Assembly (NCBI RefSeq): GCF_018143015.1
Contig: NC_054754.1
Coordinates: forward strand, 26,748,330 to 26,812,329
From: Lytechinus variegatus
Taxonomy: Eukaryota > Echinodermata > Echinoidea > Temnopleuroida > Toxopneustidae
DNA: 64,000 nt
Direction of reading: 5' to 3'
The position numbers and the translations under genes are program-made. Below are positions 45,201 to 55,042 of this stretch, in pieces. The number at the start of each line of letters is the position of its first letter. Within the stretch, counting starts at the first letter, position 1. Below the pieces are notes generated by a model, which worked only from the letters and a program-made list of their open reading frames with translations, was not told the DNA's origin and did no database searches.

Positions 45201-48200
45201 ACCATTTACTCAATGTAAATTTAAGCAAGATTTCGAAAAAGAGATAATTATATATGTCAGTTTTAGGATTTTTTTTTTTGGGGGGGGGGGGTGATTTGTT
45301 GGAAATGGAGAGGTCCACTTGAAGCTGTGCCTGTAATTCGTGGATCCCTCGGATGAAAGTATTCGATACTAGTAAATTACATAATTGAAATAATGATAAT
45401 GGCCAATTACAGAGAACACAAAAAACCCAAAGTCGTTACAATATCCAACATTCAGTAAAAAATAACACGTTGTTTAAACCTGTCACTCTAACTAAAGGTT
45501 GTTTTAAACAACTTGTTTAAAAAAGTTTAAACAGTGTTTAAGAAGTCTAAACATTCGTTTAAAAAGTTTAAACAGTAGTTGTTAGAGTGATGGGCTTAAA
45601 CAACGTGCTTAAAATTTTAAACAACGTTTTTACAGTGTATATGAGTACAGCATTAATGTTTTTAATCACCGTAATACTAACTTCAGGTTCAGGAAAAATG
45701 ACCCTCATCTTGCTGAAGCAAAATATTCTTTATCAAACCGTCATGACACTAAAGAGTAGTATACATAACATTTTACAAGTTGTGTTCCGTATTTGTTTCC
45801 TTTGTAGGAGATTTAGGGGTGAGCTGTTTCGTAAAGATGGTTTCATTGTCGAAGTAGATAAAACCGACCTATCTCCACAAACTATCAAGTTGGTGTGTGT
45901 TGGTGATTGCATTTGGTGAGAAAACAAAAATTTTTCTTTCATTTCAGTACGGTGATATCCATAACATTTGGCCCAAAAAAAATCTTACAGTATATGTATC
46001 GTTTGTCAAGGAATTGACAATGAACTGTCAATTTGATTTCACCTTTGTGTCCATTCATTTTGAGAAAAAAATCCCGTCACTTATATTTTACATGGTAACA
46101 GTATTTCAAAAAAGGTAGTTTGTTATGATTGCATTGGTGCATATAATGGGCCAACATTTTTTTAAAGGTAAATGTTGGATGACGGGTGGTTTTTTTAATG
46201 AATAAAACAAGTTTGATAAGCCATTGCTTCTTTCATCAATTTCATGGAGAAAAACCTAACCCACCAGATATTCAGAGAAGTTTAGTGAAAAGTCTTATTT
46301 ATACATTACACTTCACCGACTAACATAAAATACTAGTAATTCCCAGTATCTGCATGTATGGTTGAGGGTGATGGGATACGTGTGTGTGTGGGGGGGGTAG
46401 GGGTGGGCTGGGGTTACATTCTTAAGTTGCCTTTAGTTTTTATTTAATTTACCCAATCCGAGCGATATGGGCTATGGTCTGAGATAAAAAAAAAATAAAT
46501 ATGTATCTCCCTTTCTGTTTTTTAACAAATAGTGTCGCTGCACTTCCGGGTACCAAATTGCACTCTTTGCTACACGTCGATGACGTCATAGTGAAAGTAA
46601 ATCGACAAACCCTGCCCTCTGTAGATTTCTGCTATACACTCTTCAGCACAACAGATGAGAATAAAGTAAGTCTCATGTAATATTATTTTACCGTTTAATC
46701 ATAATTATAGCAATTTATGCGATTTGTTATAGCGCCATATCCATCTCAAGGCGCACAAGTGGAGGGGGGGGGGGGGGCAAAATAACACAGCAACCCTATA
46801 CATATTATACCGTGCGTAGTATTTCATGTCCGTTCTTCTTCTACTTGCTTGCCTCCCTATGCTCTTTTCTTCTCTCTCCTCTTCCTTTCCCTGATCTTAG
46901 CCCCCTTTTTGTTGTTAATTCTTGTTTTTTATATAGTTTCACAGGCGTATCCAGACACAAGCACCTGCTTTCTTTTTTTACGCCTTCTTCCATATACATA
47001 ATTTACATACTGTATTTTGCATTAATTGTTGTTATATATTCATAATATCATTGATTTGTATATTTCATTTGAAAATGGATGAAAAAGTCAATCGAAAGAA
47101 AATAAATTTTAGTTGCATTGGATTTTCAAAAATACGATAAATACTACAACCTATTGTATCTTTAATCGGTTCTCTACGTATAGACATGTACATAAGATAT
47201 TTGTTTTTAGTATAATTTGTTTCGCGGCTCCCTTGAAGACATTCAATTCAGTTTATTTATTCAACCATCATCAGGTACAAACAATTACATAAATAAATAT
47301 AGATAATCATACAAATACTAAATATAACAATAGAATGATGGTTTGGTGACCCCGGAGAAAGAAGAGCTTATCAAAAGGGGCCACCGAGTTTAAATGTACA
47401 CTGAAAATATACAATAAATAATATAATAACACTAAGTACACCGATGCAACAGCCGTGGGAAAAGGGGGAGGGGGACTTTCAATGAGATTTAAAAACAACA
47501 CCAACATATAACTCCATGTTGACTCTGTTCAAGTCTGTGTGTACTTTTCGAAAGATTCTTTCTGGTAATCACAATAATTTATTTCTTAATGTCTTTACTT
47601 TATTTATAATGTATAGGCCTAACTAATATAATTTATTGCCACAAGACATGTCCATGATTCAGCATGTTTTAAATCGTTCACCGCTCTTAGTCTCTAAACC
47701 ATTCGTGAAATTTCACCCAATTCACTATTTTATTTAAAACAATTTATTTTAATATGCATTTTTCTTCAGTGACAACCCCAAAGATTTTCAAACTGGTGGA
47801 AATGCAGTGACAGAAAAGTATTAGTGCTTGCAAACTTGAATATGTCTTCATATCATTTTAATAATTGAAACATGTTATACATGCACGTCATATACCCCTT
47901 TGTGTTGTAGTTTTAAATCTAATTGTTTTTAATCTGGAACAATACACCACATCTTATCACAATATTCATATTTTTGGCGGTTTGTAGTTTGGCTACTGCA
48001 CTAATATGGTATTACATCTCTAGCTATACACTTATTCCTCATATTAAGTAAAAACTCTTTCCAAAACATTTTTTTCTAGATTGCGATGAACATGGTCTTT
48101 CGTGATTTTCCCCTCATAATGTGTGACGACTTTGAAAGTATTCTGTTTTGCATTTCATCTCATCAATGTCTTTATCTAAAGCTCAGTTCATGTTCCCAGG

Positions 48201-49576
48201 CAAGAAAGAATAAAAATATATATCTGTGATGAACGACAATGCTATTCGTGGGGTTGCACCACTTTTAGAACTGATGAAATATTGCAGGCAAAATAACTTT
48301 CTAAAATAAATATCTTCTTATTTTGACAGTTGGTCCTAAGTGGAACGTGGAAAAAACATATATCCATAAGAATCGTTTCTTAGATAAATATATATATGCC
48401 TTTATACCTTATTTTTCAATTGAAACTTTCAAAGAACTACACTTTGTGTATTTCTCATTACCTATAGGTGCAGCTTCATATCAAAAGGGTAATGCATGGG
48501 ATCATGTGTCACGTGACCTTGTCAGCCAATGGGGATGTCGATTCTCTGGGTCTCGAATTCGGGAACCAAAGTCAAGGCAATGAGGTAAGTGTCCTGCTTT
48601 AGATCTGCACGCATTAATGTTTGCAATTATTCATACGTATGTAGTAAGCTTTATATTTCGCCCCATTAATTGATATTTATTGATATAAATAAAATTCAAA
48701 GTAATAAGTAAATAGAGTTATAATTTTGTTATAAGTACGTTGGTAATTTAGTTTAATGAGGCAAACTATTGAGGGGTTAAAATCGGAATGCGGTACACTA
48801 TATTTTAAATAATTGCCAGCAATTTACGAGCGAAGCGAATTGGTCAAGTTTCATCAAACCCATTGTATAAAAAAGTAAATTTTGTCATAAAATCATCTAT
48901 CGATATGTAAACATGGTAAACAAAGTCAAAATGGCATATTGCCAGACATTCAACGAAATTCTACGACACTGGAATACGTTTTTTTTTTCCTTGGGGGGGG
49001 GGGGGAAGGGGGCATCAGAAACCACCCACATCTCCTTTGCATGTAAAGTGGTCTATTAATATCAATATTTTCATACCTCTTTCAGGTTACATCAATGGAT
49101 TTTGATGGACTGGTAGCGAAGAGTGGTTACCCTTCTCGGCCGCAAACACATGGTGCAGTCAATGGTGGAATACTGGTAAATTGGAGCTTAGTTGAGATAA
49201 ATCAGTCACCAGTCTCCTTAGATAGCTCCCCAAAGGATGTAAGTAATATTTACAGATTTTTATCATAATGTATTTCAAATATATTCAATTAAATGATGGT
49301 ATAATTGATAAAGATAATATACCGCTACTGTTACCACGGGGGGGGGGGGGGGGCTTCAGCCCCCACTTTTTTATTGCAAAAACGTAAAAAACGACCTACT
49401 ACTACTACTACTACTATACTACTACTCTTAATACTACTACTCTTAATACTACTACTCTTAATACTACTACTACTACCATATACTACTATCATATACTAAC
49501 ACTATTAATACTACTACTACTACCATATACTACTACTATTAATACTACTATTAATACTATGTACTACTACTATTAT

Positions 49577-49620
<44 letters not shown>

Positions 49621-50274
49621 AATCTACTACTGCTACTACTGCTACTACGTCTACTACTAATACCACGTCTACTACTACTACTACTACTACTATACTACTA
49701 CTACTAGTACTACTACTATTAATACTACTACTATTAATACTACTATTAATACTACTATTAATACTATGTACTACTACTATTATTACTACTACTGCTACTA
49801 CGTCTACTACTACTACCACGTCTACTACTACCACGTCTACTACTACTACTGCTACTACTACTACTACTACTACTTCTACTACTGCTGCTGCTGCTGTTAC
49901 TACTACTCCTAGTTTCACTGCTAACATTTTTTTTATGAGGAGGATAATGATGATGATGATTATGATTATATTTACAACCAAAAGGACAGCACCAACATTA
50001 TTTCTAATAATGCAAATAAAGATTTATAATATTGAGATAATAAAAGAAATAATAAAGCGTTTGTTTCTTCCTATTGGCACACACCATCATTATAATTAAC
50101 ATCATACAATATCAATGTTTTTCTATTTATTCGTAGGTTTTGGATCAGATTCGGCGATCAGGGTGTGAGCTAGCTCTTGTGTTTATTCCAGTTGATATCA
50201 CCAATGTCTTCAGGGAGAAATCTTGTGAAGAATTCACTCATCAGAGTTCTGGAGCAGAAGGGAAATGTAGTTAG
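42109..50274 (+). CDS. PH- and PDZ-domain adaptor protein, 9 coding exons (699 aa)
   Basis: Nine exons join in frame with GT-AG sites: 42109-42216, 42700-42938, 43393-43705, 44308-45119, 45808-45894, 46533-46665, 48468-48584, 49086-49238, 50137-50274. Residues ~30-130 form a PH domain (YWRLVSYASQTYLLGYP ... FLCIQCGEKIIFLKAESK ... NKWVDAIRSAM). The middle (130-490) is polar and likely disordered, with YEVP (Tyr331) and YDVP (Tyr390), which fit Crk-type SH2 sites, plus PPELPAR and RAPQPPAAP SH3-type motifs. Residues ~493-576 and ~587-682 look like two PDZ folds (LLHVDDVIVKVN; SLGLEF ... SLVEINQSPV). It is probably a membrane-recruited signalling scaffold. PLEKHS1-like or Gab/DOK-like identity is possible but unproven. 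The exon 1 frame is also open to its acceptor at 42086, so an upstream coding exon may exist. Confidence 0.85.
42700..42938 (+). CDS. PH/PDZ gene, exon 2 (PH domain core)
   Basis: It starts phase 0 after TTTGCAG and ends AGCAA|GTAAGA in phase 2. It encodes beta strands 1-6 of a PH domain: NPLYWRLVSYASQTYLLGYP, the loop FGGVKATKK, CSIEMN, VVVSPHSNETFLCIQ and KIIFLKAES. Confidence 0.88.
43393..43705 (+). CDS. PH/PDZ gene, exon 3 (PH C-terminal helix)
   Basis: After TATTCAG the split Lys codon closes and RQRNKWVDAIRSAMEE follows, the C-terminal PH helix with its invariant Trp. The rest is Ser/Thr/Pro-rich. It ends CTG|GTGATT in phase 0, a weak but usable donor. Confidence 0.85.
44308..45119 (+). 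CDS. PH/PDZ gene, exon 4 (tyrosine/proline-rich linker)
   Basis: Longest exon, 270 codons. It holds Tyr346 (LYEDF), Tyr331 (YEVP) and Tyr390 (YDVP), PPELPAR, and a KKTRAPQPPAAP stretch. Charged Lys/Glu-rich sequence ends it at CA|GTGAGT in phase 2. This is the likely docking segment for SH2 and SH3 proteins. Confidence 0.88.
45449..45637. mobile_element. GTTTAAAC-rich foldback MITE in intron 4
   Basis: The right end is CAACGTTTTTACAGTG. The left end CATTCAGTAAAAAATAACACG is a worn counterpart. TGTCACTCTAACTAAAGG faces TAGTTGTTAGAGTGATGGG. The interior repeats GTTTAAA/TTTAAAC words throughout. Ends resemble the CACTGTAAAAA elements at 34269 and 41012. Confidence 0.7.
45808..45894 (+). CDS. 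PH/PDZ gene, exon 5 (start of PDZ-like 1)
   Basis: 87 bp between TTTGTAG and a GT|GTGTGT donor, chosen because only this donor keeps exon 6 open. It encodes RFRGELFRKDGFIVEVDKTD and LSPQTIKL. Confidence 0.75.
46533..46665 (+). CDS. PH/PDZ gene, exon 6 (PDZ-like 1)
   Basis: From ACAAATAG to AAA|GTAAGT. VAALPGTKLHSLLHVDDVIV and KVNRQTLPSVDF match the region of a PDZ fold around helix A and the 'GDxIlxVN' strand, with Asp in place of the usual Gly. Confidence 0.8.
46670..48460. other. Intron 6 of the PH/PDZ gene
   Basis: 1.8-kb intron. At about 47245-47500 the plus strand reads CATTCAATTCAGTTTATTTATTC and onward, resembling the antisense 3' end of a LINE with a GAATT-type tail. The rest is AT-rich and unrecognised. 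Confidence 0.5.
48468..48584 (+). CDS. PH/PDZ gene, exon 7
   Basis: From CCTATAG to GAG|GTAAGT, phase 0 at both ends. VQLHIKRV completes PDZ-like 1, and SLGLEFGNQ begins PDZ-like 2 with a GLEF carboxylate-binding-loop-like motif. Confidence 0.8.
49086..49238 (+). CDS. PH/PDZ gene, exon 8 (PDZ-like 2)
   Basis: From TTTCAG to GAT|GTAAGT, 51 codons, phase 0. It includes VTSMDFDGLVAKSGYPSRP and GGILVNWSLVEINQSPVSL. Confidence 0.82.
49378..49920 (+). repeat. (TAC/ACT)n trinucleotide repeat in intron 8
   Basis: About 540 bp of ACT/TAC units with regular TAATACTACTA and CACGTCTACTA interruptions; larger blocks are themselves duplicated. The long minus-strand frame across it encodes only Val/Ser-rich low-complexity sequence and is not a gene. 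Confidence 0.92.
50137..50274 (+). CDS. PH/PDZ gene, last exon
   Basis: After ATTCGTAG, VLDQIRRSGCELALVFIPVD gives the last helix and strand of PDZ-like 2. A 24-residue polar tail and TAG at 50272-50274 follow. Candidate polyA signals are AATAAA at 50870 (inside a MITE) and 51776. Confidence 0.82.
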   Translation, partial: VLDQIRRSGCELALVFIPVDITNVFREKSCEEFTHQSSGAEGKCS

Positions 50275-50690
50275 ACACACTCTCGACGATTCGAAAATCC
50301 ATGACCACCCCCTCCTCGATTTTCTGTATCGGGAAATACTCTAAAATTTGATTTAAAGACCAAGTCAATCGGGCCGCGATTTTTTTTTTTTCATCAGTAC
50401 TATAAGGCATCCGCAAAACAGCGTATTAGATTGTCATTACCACTGCCCTCTCACGTCGGTCGGTTGCACAAGTATTGATGAAAAAAAAATATCGCAATTG
50501 GGCCGAATGAAAAATGCTGTCTTGGTAAGATGGATACGTTTTAAATGTCCACTGATATCGAATGAAAAATAACAAAGTAATATAATTCTTAAGTTGGTAT
50601 CACTTCAAGGATTTGTTGCAAAGGGATGAAAATGCCAATCTTTTTAAAACTATGTGGATGTAATATTTTTTCTGATATTTACTCTTGTTT

Positions 50691-50693
<3 letters not shown>

Positions 50694-50742
<49 letters not shown>
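50694..50742 (+). repeat. (TA)n microsatellite
   Basis: About 24 TA units beginning after TTTTATG. Confidence 0.95.
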
Positions 50743-50743
<1 letters not shown>

Positions 50744-50832
50744 CAAAAATTATCGACGACTTGATGAAAGCCCAGCAGATACTTATGAATACTATTACCG
50801 TGCGCTGGCCACCAGCCTCCACTAAATCAAAT

Positions 50833-51110
50833 TTAAAGGACAAGTCCACCCCAACAAAAAGGAGATTTGAATAAAGATATTAAAACAATCCAACAAGCAT
50901 ACTACTGAAAATTTAATCAAAATCGGATGTAAAAGAAGAAAGTTACATTTTTTTAGTTTCGCATAATTTCACAAAATAGTTACATCCTGGTAGGTATACA
51001 ACTGATGACATACTCACTCACCATTTCTGTTGTATTTTATTATATGAAATATGAAAAATTATAATTTTCTCCTCATTGTATTACTTCAGTGTCTTTAAGT
51101 GGGATAGAGC
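50833..51110. mobile_element. Family A MITE, left arm only
   Basis: TTAAAGGACAAGTCCACC and ATCAAAATCGGATGTAAAA are clear. The copy stops after TTTTCTCCTCATTG, where the family C MITE begins. Confidence 0.75.
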
Positions 51111-51697
51111 TTAAAGGAAACCAAAACCCAAGAAGAGAAACAATCTTATTGGAAAGAGTAAAATGGGAGGAACAATTTAAAAAAAGTTTCATCAAAATCG
51201 GTTATGAAATAAGCAAGTTATGGACGATTAAAAAGTCTTGTTGTACTTACTATGTGGATCCTTAAATTGGCAAACATGCTTCAAAATGGCTGATTTTGTG
51301 GACAACTCTCCATTTGTTTTGTACACATATTTTCAGATTTTCCCCTTTATTTTACATATTTCATATTATCTCCTCCTGACCTTGACATATATGGTGAGGA
51401 TTATATTTTCCCATGACATATGTTGTGCTCAGAAGGAGGCAAGATGCAATTTGAAAGATAATGAGGAAAATCTGAAAATTTGTGTACAAAACAAATGGAG
51501 AGTTGTCCACAAAATTAGCCATTTTGAAGCACATTTGCCAATTTGAGGATGCCCATAGACAGTACAACAAGAGTTTTCAAACTCCCATAACTTGCTTATT
51601 TCATAACCGATTTTGATGAAACTTTTTTTAAATTGTTCTTCTCATTTTACTCTTTCCAATAAAATTACATCTCTTCTTGGGTTTTGGTTTCCTTTAA
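51111..51697. mobile_element. Palindromic MITE, TTAAAGG family C
   Basis: The ends are TTAAAGGAAACCAAAACCC and GGGTTTTGGTTTCCTTTAA. The arms pair almost completely and include TTTCATCAAAATCGGTTATG, GAAATAAGCAAGTTATG and ATGGCTGATTTTGTGGAC. Open frames on both strands inside are mirror images of each other, not genes. Confidence 0.85.
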
Positions 51698-52021
51698 CTT
51701 TGGTAATCTCTGCTATATATTCTGTGTGTATTTCACGTTTTATATCAGTCAAGCAGCATTACTAATGCAATTTTCAATAAAGTACTATGATTCGATTTTT
51801 ATATGTATATAACTTGTGTTTGACAAAAATATATTTTTCATTGATAATGGCATACATGTATATAATCTTTCTTTTTTGTAGATGTTTTAAAGCTATTTTT
51901 GTATTTTTTGGTGCCTATTTGGCAATTTAGAGAAATATTGTAATTTCATGAGTATTGGTAGCAAAGAGATCAAAAGTTTTGTTAGAATGTTCGCTACTGT
52001 TGATATTGACTTTAGTTCAAT

Positions 52022-52140
52022 GGAGAGAGAGAGAGAGAGGGGGGGGGGGTCATGTGAAGCACACAGACAGACATAGAAACAGAAAGAGAGGCATGAGAGA
52101 AGAGTGATAGTAGAGTTTGGAGAAGGGTATAGGAGTGAGA
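52022..52140 (+). repeat. (GA)n microsatellite and GA-rich tract
   Basis: A (GA)n run with a poly-G stretch, then AGAGAGAG-rich sequence. Similar GA-rich DNA resumes at 52460-52560 on the other side of the SINE. Confidence 0.8.
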
Positions 52141-52149
52141 TGGAGGGAT

Positions 52150-52456
52150 TATGATAATTATACTTGCTTATATAGCGCTTAAAGACTTAATTCATAAATC
52201 TCTAAGTCTTTATTAAGTCTTTATAAGTGTTCTACAGTAATGCAGCAGACTTTCCCCGGCTTTGGCAGTGCAGCTGTTACGCGCGCTGCGTTTTAAGGAA
52301 TCAATTCCTACCAGGTACCCATTCACCTCACCTGGGTTGAGTGCAGCATGGGGGTAAACATCTTGCTCACAGAAAACACGCCGTGGCTAGGATAGCCCCC
52401 ACGTCCCCCAGATTGAAAGACGCGAGTCTTATCCACTAAACCACGACGCCCCCCCC
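52150..52456 (-). mobile_element. tRNA-derived SINE
   Basis: On the minus strand the head GGCGTCGTGGTTTAGTGGATA is an A-box region of tRNA type, with anticodon-arm-like GACTCGCGTCTTTCAATC. The B box is worn. A body with GTGAGCAAGATGTTTACCC and GGTGAGGTGAATGGGTACC leads to AGCGCTATATAAGCAAG and an ATAATTATCAT tail. Inserted in GA-rich DNA. Confidence 0.75.
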
Positions 52457-52687
52457 ACGAGAAAGGGGGATAGAGAGAAAAATAAGCAGAAGTATGGATA
52501 ACCGGGGGAGAAAAGAAGGAAGAAAGTAATAAAAGATATGCAGAAAAGGTGAGAGAGACAAGGACACAAAAATATGAGCATGAATAAGAATTTGAATATG
52601 AAAGGGATTGGAGAGGGGCTTAATTCTACAGTAAAATTTCAGTGTAATTCACATTATGAAAATCATCTTGATCAATCATGATTGGTT

Positions 52688-52995
52688 TAGTTCCAATTCG
52701 TCTAATGCAAATTCGTCCAAATGCCAACTCGTCTACTATCATTTGGTCTACCACCATTTTGTCCACTATCCACATGGTCTAATTGCTAATTCTTCAAATT
52801 GTTCAAAATAAATGAAATTGAAATGGTTATTAGACCAAGTGGTTATGAGACGAAATGGTGATTAGACGAAGTGATGATTGGACCAAATGGTTGTAAGACG
52901 AAATGTTGATGGACGGAATGACATTAGACTAAATGAAGGTAACCATGTGGTGAGTAGACGAGTTGGCAGTAGAGGAATTGACAATTAACCTCATG
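52688..52995. mobile_element. Foldback of CGTCTAAT / ATTAGACGA words
   Basis: The left arm repeats AATTCGTCTAATG, CAACTCGTCTACTATC and TTTGGTCTACC. The right arm repeats GACGAAATGGTGATTAGAC, GACCAAATGG and GACGAGTTGGCAGTAG, its reverse complement in register. About ten copies of a 12-16 bp word family make up the element. The loop is near 52800-52825. Confidence 0.75.
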
Positions 52996-53137
52996 ATTGA
53001 TTGATTGTATACCGGTGATGCGACGTAGAAAAACGGTAAATAGACCCAGATATTAAAGAGATTTCGCACCGCTAGGCAGTATGCATTAAATAACATGAAT
53101 GCCCTTTACGAAAAAGAGCAACCAAGAAGTCTTTGTC

Positions 53138-53262
53138 GCAAACTGGTGAATCAAAACAGCAGTTTCATCTTGGACTAAACACGGAAAAATTTGCAATATC
53201 CCGCCAGCTCCGAAACTTTGAATGAAACTGCTGTTCCGGTTAAACAATATTCGACAAAGACC
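53138..53262. repeat. Small foldback (CAGCAGTTTCATC)
   Basis: TCTTTGTCG ... AACAGCAGTTTCAT is mirrored by ATGAAACTGCTGTTCCGG ... CGACAAAGA. Unclassified short inverted repeat. Confidence 0.55.
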
Positions 53263-53327
53263 TACCTCACATGCAGTAGTTCATTGTGATTTGACGGGCA
53301 TTTTTTAATGTATTTATTTTCTTCTGG

Positions 53328-53597
53328 CAAGGGCGGAAATCTGTCTCCAATGTGAGGGGGGACCAGGGGCTGGAAAATTTGACAAGCAAGCAAAAAAAAA
53401 GGTCATCACCCCACAAATGTAAGGTCATTTCGACCAAAATTAATTTGACAAGCAAAAAAAAAAGGTTTTCACCTAATAAGTAAGGTTCATCTCGTCCAAA
53501 ATACATGTTTTATTTCAATTTCTTTCTTTTCACATAAAGGACCGAAAATAGTAGGGGGGCATTTGATATTGTGTCCCCCCTGGGATTTCCGCCCATG
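53328..53597. mobile_element. hAT-like MITE, worn TSD
   Basis: CAAGGGCGGAAATC and GATTTCCGCCCATG are inverted ends. Flanks TCTTCTGG and TGTTCTTG match at 6 of 8 bases. The interior repeats TTTGACAAGCAANAAAAAAA and AAGGTCATTTCG, as in the element at 40467. Confidence 0.65.
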
Positions 53598-53790
53598 TGT
53601 TCTTGAATTCCTTCTGCGACGCGGTGCAAAAACCAGCAACGAACAGCCAAGAGGGTCACATTCTGTTCAGATTTTGACCCGCAAATAAAGATGTAATAAC
53701 CACAAGGAAGGGTCTGTGGGACCTATTCGGTGCCCATTTGTTTCTATTCGGAGAGCTCCCCGAATCAGAGACGAATAGGTCCTAAATTTA

Positions 53791-54966
53791 AGCCCCTTTC
53801 ACAATTGACGTACGACCATTTGCGACCTTTTGGTCGTGCGACAGGCTGAAACAGGCATCAATCGCCAGTCATCTCATAAGATCGCACAGAGGCTTTCACA
53901 GTTGCAACAGCTGTCGTACAACAAAAACAACCAGTAAAACCCGTTGCACGAGTAAGTCGCTTATGATCCTATTGTGCTCGTGCGATCACATGCGAGTGTT
54001 GCACGAATGATTACGAGGGAAACGGTCGCATGCATGCGAATGAAACGGTAGTGCAATGTTGTAAGCCGTTGCGATCGGTCTGGCAACAGTCTAATGGCCC
54101 ATATATTATCGCATCCAGTCGCAAGACAGGTCTCTGTACATGTAGGTCGCTAGCACATGTGCAAGTGATGTACGACCTCCAGTCGAGTAAACTTAGTTGT
54201 GCCACCTCTCGCACCAAGTCGTGCAACGTTGCACAACACTCGCACGATGATCGTCCGACCGATGGTACGACCCCGGATACGACCTGATGCGAGTGAATCG
54301 ATCGTATTTGATCGCGTTCGGATTTTGAACATGTTCAAAGTTCAGATGTGACCAGTCACGACCACCTCGAGTTCGTGCGACCGTCTACAACGACTGCGAG
54401 TGCTCGCAAGACACCTAGAGATCGATCGTGCAACAGCAAGAAAAAACTGTTGCAGCGGGTCGTAAACTGGTCGGACGTCAATTGTGAAAGGGGCTGAATG
54501 GTCGCATACATACGAATGCAACGGTAGTGGAATGTTGTAAGCCGTAATTTCGATCGGTCTTGCAACAGTCTTATATTATCGCACCCAGTCGCAAGACTGG
54601 TCTCTGTAGGTCTCTAGCACATGTGCAAGTGTTGTACGACCTCCAGTCGACTAAATGCGACTATACGTAGTTTTGCCACCTTTCGCACCAAGTCGTACAA
54701 CGATGAAAAGCACTCACACGATGATCGCCCGACCGATGGTACGACCTGATGCGAGTAAATCAATCGTATTTGATCGCGTTTGGATTTTGAACATGTTCAA
54801 ATTCAGATGCGACCAGTCACGACCACCTCCGACCACCTCAAATTCGTGCATTCGTCTACAACGACTGCGAGAGCTCGCAAGACACCAAGAGATCGATCGT
54901 GCAACAACAGGAAAAAACTGTTGCAGGCGGTCGTAAACAGGTCGTACGTCAATTGTGAAAGGGGCT
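53791..54966. mobile_element. Harbinger-like element, partial dimer, TTA TSD
   Basis: The left end AGCCCCTTTCACAATTGACG is matched by two right ends reading CGTCAATTGTGAAAGGGGCT, one ending at 54494 and one at 54966. TTA flanks the outer borders (53788-53790, 54967-54969). The second unit (54497-54966) repeats 54023-54494 from GGTCGCATGCATGCGAATG onward. The interior is crowded with GTCGCACGA/TCGTGCGAC-type words on both strands. No transposase. Confidence 0.85.
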
Positions 54967-55042
54967 TTACGGAAATCATCCTAATCAGGCCATATTCGGG
55001 CAGGATCGGTTCGAATTCATTCGGAAGAATTCGGCTTTGATC

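Noticed and set aside
49520..49981. 153-aa minus-strand open frame rich in Val and Ser
   Set aside because: It is the translation of a trinucleotide microsatellite inside intron 8 of the PH/PDZ gene; low complexity with no start context or domain.
51238..51570. Two similar frames (102 aa + and 69 aa -) with NWQTCFKMADFVDNSPFVLY
   Set aside because: They are the two arms of the family C palindrome read in both directions, not a gene pair.
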